NCBI GenBank assembly: GCA_019307665.1 | Contig: JAFDJC010000114.1 | Coordinates: 1 to 9,293 of the forward strand | Direction of reading: 5' to 3' | Source of the DNA: Deltaproteobacteria bacterium | GTDB lineage: Bacteria; Desulfobacterota; Desulfobacteria; Desulfobacterales; SURF-7 | DNA: 9,293 nt | Shown: positions 5,342-9,293 of the stretch, one piece after another | Numbering within the stretch: position 1 is the first letter of the stretch | How the letters are laid out: each line of letters begins with the position of its first letter | Made by a program: the position numbers and the translations under genes | The notes under the pieces: model-generated | What the model saw: only the letters and a program-made list of their open reading frames with translations | Databases searched by the model: none | Told to the model about the DNA's origin: nothing

Positions 5342-5673
5342 CAAAAATTGCAAAGCTTTATGAAAATTTGAAAAAGATACAGGAACCCAAAGGCTATTTT
5401 TTTAACAAAGACCGAACAATAGTTTTTGAACTTCTGGAAGGCCTCATTGCCAATAAAGACAGATACGGGTATATGGCGTGCCCCTGCAGGCTCGCGTCAG
5501 GAGAAAGGGATAATGACAAGGATATTATATGCCCTTGTGTCTATCGAAAACCTGATGTCGAAGAATACGGAAGCTGCTATTGCAGCCTCTATGTGTCAAA
5601 GGAATGGAATGAGGAAAAAATAGAAAAAGAATATGTACCGGAGCGAAGACCTCCGGAAAAAACTTTTTTTTAA
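5338..5673 (+). CDS. Ferredoxin-thioredoxin reductase catalytic (beta) chain
   Basis: A 111-residue protein of the FTR catalytic-chain family, which uses a 4Fe-4S cluster next to a redox disulfide to pass electrons one at a time from ferredoxin to a thioredoxin-like disulfide. The three signature pairs are present: CPC (48-50), CPC (65-67) and CYC (80-82). By analogy with the plant enzyme, Cys50 and Cys82 would form the active disulfide and Cys48, 65, 67 and 80 hold the cluster. Spacing is CPC-X14-CPC-X12-CYC against X16 and X8 in chloroplast enzymes; the longer last interval is what I recall for anaerobe versions. No variable (alpha) chain is encoded nearby, as in other bacteria. ATG 5338 overlaps the glutaredoxin stop. 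Likely function: reduction of the upstream CGHC protein with ferredoxin. Confidence 0.9.
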   Translation: MTKIAKLYENLKKIQEPKGYFFNKDRTIVFELLEGLIANKDRYGYMACPCRLASGERDNDKDIICPCVYRKPDVEEYGSCYCSLYVSKEWNEEKIEKEYVPERRPPEKTFF

Positions 5674-5686
5674 TTGGAGGTGAAAA

Positions 5687-5884
5687 ATGGGAAAAAAAAT
5701 TCGACAGGTGTGTGAGTGTACAAAGTGTGGAAGCGAAGCAGAAATGGAAATTGAATGCTCCTGGGTTGATTTTGAGGAGGCTGAAAAAGCAAAGAAAAAA
5801 GATCAAAAAGCCGACATCAAAGTGAAAGGTACAGGGACCTGCATACATTGTGGTGGTGAGGCGGATATGTGGATAGATCTATAG
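5687..5884 (+). CDS. Small Cys-pair (zinc-ribbon-like) hypothetical protein
   Basis: A 65-residue protein that I do not recognise by family. Two CxxC knuckles (Cys11/Cys14 in CTKCG and Cys52/Cys55 in CIHCG) are followed by similar tails (SEAEME and GEADMW), so the two halves look like a pair of short hairpins folding round one metal, as in a zinc ribbon or rubredoxin-like site. The middle (29-48) is highly charged and lysine-rich. Cys9 and Cys24 are extra. The gene is real on context: GGAGGTG lies 5 bases before the ATG, 13 bases after the FTR stop, and no stop or frameshift interrupts it. It could be a zinc-ribbon adaptor or a small redox/metal carrier serving the neighbouring FTR or Nqr proteins; nothing in the sequence decides. 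Confidence 0.7.
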   Translation: MGKKIRQVCECTKCGSEAEMEIECSWVDFEEAEKAKKKDQKADIKVKGTGTCIHCGGEADMWIDL

Positions 5885-5938
5885 TCTCTATTTGTAAAAT
5901 TTGAATCCTGTGCCAAAAGCAAAAATAACGAGGCGAAA

Positions 5939-7270
5939 ATGATAACAGTCAGGGGTGTTAAAGGATTACACCTGAAAATATCGGGAGCACCTTCACTCGA
6001 AACAATCAAGCTGGGCCGGCCTGAACATGTAGGATCAGTCCCTTTTAAAATCCCCTTCATAAAACCGAAACTTCTCGTAAGCACAGGCGATCACGTTAAA
6101 ATAGGGACACCACTTTTTCATGATAAAAAAAATCAGGACTTAAAGTTTGTATCGCCCGGCTGCGGAACTATATCCGACATAGTGTTCGGACCGCGAAGGG
6201 TGATTGAAAAAATTATAATTCGGTTAGACAGCAATGAAGAATATGAAAAATTCGATCGCCTGAATAAAAATGATTTACAGACTCTAAGCAAAAAGAACCT
6301 GACAGACCTGCTGCTGCAAAGCGGTATGTGGCCGTTAATTAAAGAGCTTCCATTTCGCGGAATTGCAGATCCTGACACAACGCCGGCTGCCATATGGGTA
6401 AATCTTGACACCTGCGAACCTTTCCTGCCGGCCCCTGAAGTCTATCTCGCAGGTAAAAAGAAATTGTTTGATTTCGGTTTGCGGGCACTTGAAAAGCTTT
6501 CAGACAAAGTGAATATTTCAGCATCCGGAAACGGGAATTATGACATACCACTTACACATAAATATTCAGGACAATATCCTTCAGGTGATCCGGGTGTGCT
6601 GCTTTATCACACAAGGCGATCGTCAAATGAAAACCGCTGCTGGTATATTTCAGGCCAGGATCTGCTTCTTATATCCACTTTTTTAACTTCCGGTACATAT
6701 CCCGTGGAACGTATAGTTTCAGTGGGTGGTTGTATGGCGGATAGTGTAGAAAAGAAACATTGCATCACAAGAACAGGTGTGCCCATAGCGCATCTTGCAC
6801 CGCGGTCATCAAAAAAACAGAATATAAGATTTCTGGCCGGGGGCCTTTTCAAAGGATATGCGGTTCATTGCGACTCATTTTTGGGTCTTTATGAAACATC
6901 ATTGAATGTGATCGACCAGGGAGACAGGGAAGAGTTTCTCGGTTTTTTAAGACCCGGATTTAACAAACCAAGCTTTTCAAGAACATTTTTATCGTCAATT
7001 AATACCAAGGACTTGGAAATCGACAGTGGTATTCATGGAGAGATACGCGCATGTGTTAATTGTGGCGCATGTGCAAAAATATGTCCTGTGGAGATACTGC
7101 CTCAGTTTACATTTAAATGCCTGGCTGCAAATGAAATAGAAGAGGCATTGGAACACGGTCTTCTCGACTGTGTTGAATGCGGGCTTTGTTCATTTGTCTG
7201 TCCCTCAAAAATCGAACTGAACGGGACCTTTCGTGAAGCAAAACAGGAGTATAGAAAAGAGCAATCTTGA
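5939..7270 (+). CDS. nqrA: NqrA-like subunit with C-terminal RnfC-type 4Fe-4S pair
   Basis: A 443-residue subunit A of Na+-translocating NADH:quinone oxidoreductase. NqrA hallmarks: KGLHLKISGAP (8-18) at the N-terminus; PKLLVSTGDHVKIGTPLF (43-60); SPGCGTISDIVFGPRRVIE (72-90); an ELPFRGIADPD segment (136-146); YSGQYPSGDPGVLLYHTRR (209-227); ISGQDLLLIS (237-246); and LGFLRPGFNKPSFSRTFLS (334-352). Overall length and order follow NqrA, not RnfC. The oddity is the C-terminus: CVNCGACAKICP (372-383) and CVECGLCSFVCP (411-422) are two complete CX2CX2CX3CP ligand sets, as in RnfC; the second overlaps the SFVCPxK segment that classical NqrA keeps without the other cysteines. So this protein probably binds two 4Fe-4S clusters. 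It is cytoplasmic, attached to NqrB. GAGG lies 5 bases before the ATG, 54 bases after the small Cys protein; nqrB follows after 19 bases. Confidence 0.9.
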   Translation: MITVRGVKGLHLKISGAPSLETIKLGRPEHVGSVPFKIPFIKPKLLVSTGDHVKIGTPLFHDKKNQDLKFVSPGCGTISDIVFGPRRVIEKIIIRLDSNEEYEKFDRLNKNDLQTLSKKNLTDLLLQSGMWPLIKELPFRGIADPDTTPAAIWVNLDTCEPFLPAPEVYLAGKKKLFDFGLRALEKLSDKVNISASGNGNYDIPLTHKYSGQYPSGDPGVLLYHTRRSSNENRCWYISGQDLLLISTFLTSGTYPVERIVSVGGCMADSVEKKHCITRTGVPIAHLAPRSSKKQNIRFLAGGLFKGYAVHCDSFLGLYETSLNVIDQGDREEFLGFLRPGFNKPSFSRTFLSSINTKDLEIDSGIHGEIRACVNCGACAKICPVEILPQFTFKCLAANEIEEALEHGLLDCVECGLCSFVCPSKIELNGTFREAKQEYRKEQS

Positions 7271-7289
7271 CTATTTAATATAACAAAAT

Positions 7290-8474
7290 ATGAAGTTAAT
7301 AAAAAAAATATTCGATTCACAGCGCAAACATTTCTCGGAAACAGGAAGGCTTAAAACATTAAAGCCACTTTTTGATGCCTTTGAGACCATTTTTTTTATT
7401 CCATCGTCAACAACACAACAAACTCCGTTTATAAGGGACGGCATCGACTTAAAACGTTTCATGAGTATTGTCATACTCGCACTTTTGCCGCCTCTTATCT
7501 ATGGCGTTTACAATACCGGGTACCAGACCGGCCTGCTCCAAGGCTTGTCACTTGCTCTGCCGGCTGTTTTGATTAGAGGACTTGAAACTATCCTCCCGAT
7601 TATCATTGTTTCCTATGCTGTAGGATTTTTCTGGGAAGTACTTTTTGCTTCAATACGAAAACATAATATTAGTGAAGGTTTTCTGGTCACCGGCCTCCTC
7701 TTCCCCCTGATACTGCCCCCTACCATCCCTTTATGGCAGGTAGCCGTCGGTATCTCTTTTGGTGTGGTTATCGGCAAAGAGGTTTTTGGAGGTACCGGCA
7801 GGAATATCTTCAACCCAGCCCTTACAGGACGGGCTTTTCTCTTTTTTGCATATCCTGCAAGCATGTCCGGCGATTCCGTATGGGTTGCAACGAACCATAC
7901 CGGACAGCAGACTGTTGATATCATAACCGGAGCAACCCCCCTGGCATGCACAGTTCTTACACAGGCAGGAGATAGTCTTGAAAGCATACTGTCGGAGGCA
8001 GGCTTCACATTTAAAACACTTTTGATCGGAGCATACCCCGGCAGTATAGGCGGCACATCCACTTTATGCTGTATGATTGGTGCGGCGATCCTGATACTAA
8101 TGGGAATCGCCTCCTACAAAATTATTTTCGGGGGTGTTGCCGGCCTTTTGGCAAGCGCGACCGCCCTTAATTTTTTTAGCGGGCCCCAAAGTCATCCTTT
8201 TCTCTCCCTGAATCCGTTTTTCCATCTGGTCATGGGCGGTTTTGCTTTCGGTATTATATATATGGCAACAGACCCTGTAAGCGCGCCGGGCATGGAAAAA
8301 TCAAAATGGATATATGGTTTTGCAATAGGAGTTCTTACGGTGCTGATCCGTGTCTTTAACCCGGCTTATCCGGAGGGGGTCATGATGGCCATTCTGTTTA
8401 TGAATCTGTTTTCGCCGCTTATGGATCACATTGAAATAAGGATAAGATTAAACAAGAGGCTGTCGAATGTCTGA
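7290..8474 (+). CDS. nqrB: Na+-translocating NADH:quinone oxidoreductase subunit B
   Basis: A 394-residue integral membrane protein of the NqrB/RnfD family, which holds a covalently bound FMN and carries the Na+ path. Residues 44-56 (QTPFIRDGIDLKR) precede the first membrane helix, as in Vibrio NqrB. About ten hydrophobic segments follow (roughly 57-74, 87-110, 128-145, 149-162, 243-292, 309-328 and 339-378, some representing more than one helix). KEVFGGTGRNIFNPALTGRA (163-182) is the conserved NqrB loop near the quinone site. DIITGAT (210-216) matches the ApbE flavinylation motif D-x2-[ST]-GAT, so Thr216 should bear FMN phosphodiester-linked. It is slightly shorter than Vibrio NqrB (about 415). 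No Shine-Dalgarno precedes the ATG; the 19 bases after the nqrA stop are A/T only apart from two C and one G, so translation may depend on ribosomes leaving nqrA. It overlaps nqrC by 8 bases. Confidence 0.94.
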   Translation: MKLIKKIFDSQRKHFSETGRLKTLKPLFDAFETIFFIPSSTTQQTPFIRDGIDLKRFMSIVILALLPPLIYGVYNTGYQTGLLQGLSLALPAVLIRGLETILPIIIVSYAVGFFWEVLFASIRKHNISEGFLVTGLLFPLILPPTIPLWQVAVGISFGVVIGKEVFGGTGRNIFNPALTGRAFLFFAYPASMSGDSVWVATNHTGQQTVDIITGATPLACTVLTQAGDSLESILSEAGFTFKTLLIGAYPGSIGGTSTLCCMIGAAILILMGIASYKIIFGGVAGLLASATALNFFSGPQSHPFLSLNPFFHLVMGGFAFGIIYMATDPVSAPGMEKSKWIYGFAIGVLTVLIRVFNPAYPEGVMMAILFMNLFSPLMDHIEIRIRLNKRLSNV

Positions 8475-9216
8475 CTATGCAAAATCTTTAATATTTGCCA
8501 CCATTCTATGCATTGTCTGCAGCTCGCTTCTGACCGCAGCGGCCTCAGGTCTCAAGAAAATACAGCAGAAAAACATTTTGGTAGACCAAAGAAAGAATAT
8601 ACTCAAATCTGTGGGGCTGATCGAAGAAAAAAGGGAATACACTGCTTCTGAAATAGACCGGATGTTCAGTCAGAATATTCGTCGTGTTGATATAGATAAG
8701 ACCGGCAATCTGATACAGAAGAAAAGAGCGGTCAATGAAGCCAACAACAAAACCCTGCCGGTATATCTTTATCAAAAAAAAGAAGGCTTGATTGAGGCAT
8801 ATATTATTCCGATAAACACAAGAGGTCTGTGGGGAGAAATTCTCGGTTACCTTGCCTTAAAAAATGACGGCAAAACAATTTCCGGTTTTACGGTTTACAA
8901 ACATTCGGAAACGCCCGGTCTCGGCGGGGAAATTGAACAGCACTGGTTCCAGAGTAACTTTATTGGAAAAAAAATTACTGGTCCGAGTGGAGAATTTGCG
9001 TCCATCTCAATTGCAAAAGGAAAAGTAGAAGACAGCATTTCCAGAGAAAAAAGAGAAAATTATGTGGACGGTATCAGCGGGGCAACCCTTACCGGAAAAT
9101 TTCTTTCAAAAGGTATGAAAGAGGTTCTTTCCGGATATGAGCCCGTATCTATAATTTTCAGAAAAAAACTTCAATTTTGCAAAACAAATCCAAATACACC
9201 CTGGTGCAAAAAATGA
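8467..9216 (+). CDS. nqrC: Na+-translocating NADH:quinone oxidoreductase subunit C
   Basis: A 249-residue subunit with one N-terminal membrane helix (about 7-27) anchoring a periplasmic FMN-binding domain. HSETPGLGGE (146-155) is the conserved flavin-pocket segment of the NqrC/RnfG family, and DGISGAT (201-207) is the ApbE target motif, so Thr207 should carry covalent FMN; this flavin passes electrons across the membrane in the Nqr chain. WGEILGYLAL (122-131) and the HWFQSNFIGKKI stretch (159-170) also follow NqrC. The last 17 residues form a basic tail with two cysteines (238 and 247) that I do not associate with classical NqrC. The ATG at 8467 overlaps the end of nqrB (8467-8474), and the stop overlaps the nqrD start (ATGA, 9213-9216), so the genes are translationally coupled. 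Confidence 0.93.
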   Translation: MSDYAKSLIFATILCIVCSSLLTAAASGLKKIQQKNILVDQRKNILKSVGLIEEKREYTASEIDRMFSQNIRRVDIDKTGNLIQKKRAVNEANNKTLPVYLYQKKEGLIEAYIIPINTRGLWGEILGYLALKNDGKTISGFTVYKHSETPGLGGEIEQHWFQSNFIGKKITGPSGEFASISIAKGKVEDSISREKRENYVDGISGATLTGKFLSKGMKEVLSGYEPVSIIFRKKLQFCKTNPNTPWCKK

Positions 9217-9293
9217 AAATAGCGAGGACAAAATCATTTAAAACCTTAACAGAACCGATCTGGGGAGAAAATCCCATATCTATCCAGATGTTA
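9213..9293 (+). CDS. nqrD: NqrD, N-terminal part (cut by window end)
   Basis: The first 27 codons are in the window. The visible protein begins M-K-I-A-R-T-K-S-F and continues to EPIWGENPISIQML at the edge. NqrD/RnfE-type subunits begin with a short cytoplasmic stretch followed by a 'P-x2-x-NP-x2-x-Q-x-L' pattern just before the first membrane helix, and this piece fits it. In Nqr, the NqrD and NqrE proteins are mirror-image six-helix partners that hold an iron centre in the membrane. Position directly after nqrC with an ATGA overlap confirms the order A-B-C-D. NqrE and the NADH-oxidising NqrF are expected beyond the window. Confidence 0.85.
   Translation, partial: MKIARTKSFKTLTEPIWGENPISIQML

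Noticed and set aside
5656..5672. AAAAAA-C-TTTTTTTT at the FTR stop as a terminator
   Set aside because: The stem would have a one-base loop and only A-T pairs, and the next gene has a strong ribosome site 13 bases on. It is a coding-end homopolymer.
5525..5848. Antisense open frame of 107 codons across the FTR and Cys-protein genes
   Set aside because: It is Phe/Ser-rich because it mirrors Lys/Glu codons of the real genes, has no ribosome site, and crosses two well-supported plus-strand genes.
5939..7270. Calling this gene rnfC because of its Fe-S motifs
   Set aside because: The N-terminal and middle motifs, and the following NqrB/NqrC proteins, are of Nqr type, and the Rnf-barrel glycine signature is not seen.
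1..9293. CRISPR array, integrase, transposase or tRNA
   Set aside because: No regularly spaced long repeats, no recombinase motifs and no tRNA cloverleaf were found on either strand.

Overview
The window looks like a chromosomal segment of an anaerobic, moderately AT-rich bacterium, most likely a sulfate-reducer-type deltaproteobacterium (Desulfobacterota). This is inferred from gene content: a bacterial-type ferredoxin-thioredoxin reductase catalytic chain, an iron-sulfur flavoprotein domain, an HsdR-N-like protein of a kind common in that group, and an Nqr operon whose A subunit carries ferredoxin-type clusters. I could not run a search, so the taxonomy is tentative.

Layout. Positions 1-270 hold no gene I can support but contain a string of hairpins. 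Positions 271-3159 are a four-gene minus-strand cluster, read from right to left: a nitroreductase; a fusion of an Isf-like iron-sulfur flavoprotein to a thioredoxin-type arsenate reductase; a small SAM-dependent methyltransferase; and a degenerate HsdR-N-domain protein. A divergent intergenic region of about 360 bp (3160-3520) follows. It contains three tandem 11-bp repeats, a 17-bp inverted repeat, a second dyad and a sigma-54-like promoter. Positions 3521-4896 hold two overlapping plus-strand genes for the TIGR04282/TIGR04283 transferase pair, which current annotation links to arsenosugar biosynthesis. A 190-bp spacer (4897-5086) contains a second sigma-54-like promoter. From 5087 to the end runs a tightly packed plus-strand operon: glutaredoxin-like protein, ferredoxin-thioredoxin reductase catalytic chain, a small Cys-pair protein, then nqrA, nqrB, nqrC and the first 27 codons of nqrD.

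How the genes may work together. The right half is a redox module. The Nqr complex couples NADH oxidation to quinone reduction and Na+ export at the membrane, and the two genes ahead of it form a plausible ferredoxin-to-disulfide electron path. The left half and centre have an arsenic flavour: arsenate reductase fused to its own flavoprotein, opposite two transferases of the arsenosugar family. That link is an inference, because the radical SAM enzyme expected with the transferases is not in the window.

The most interesting points are: (1) an NqrA whose C-terminus has two complete RnfC-like 4Fe-4S motifs, as expected of an Rnf/Nqr intermediate; (2) the flavoprotein-ArsC fusion; (3) two sigma-54-like promoters that match each other beyond the consensus and share the same unusual -12 element, one ahead of each plus-strand operon.
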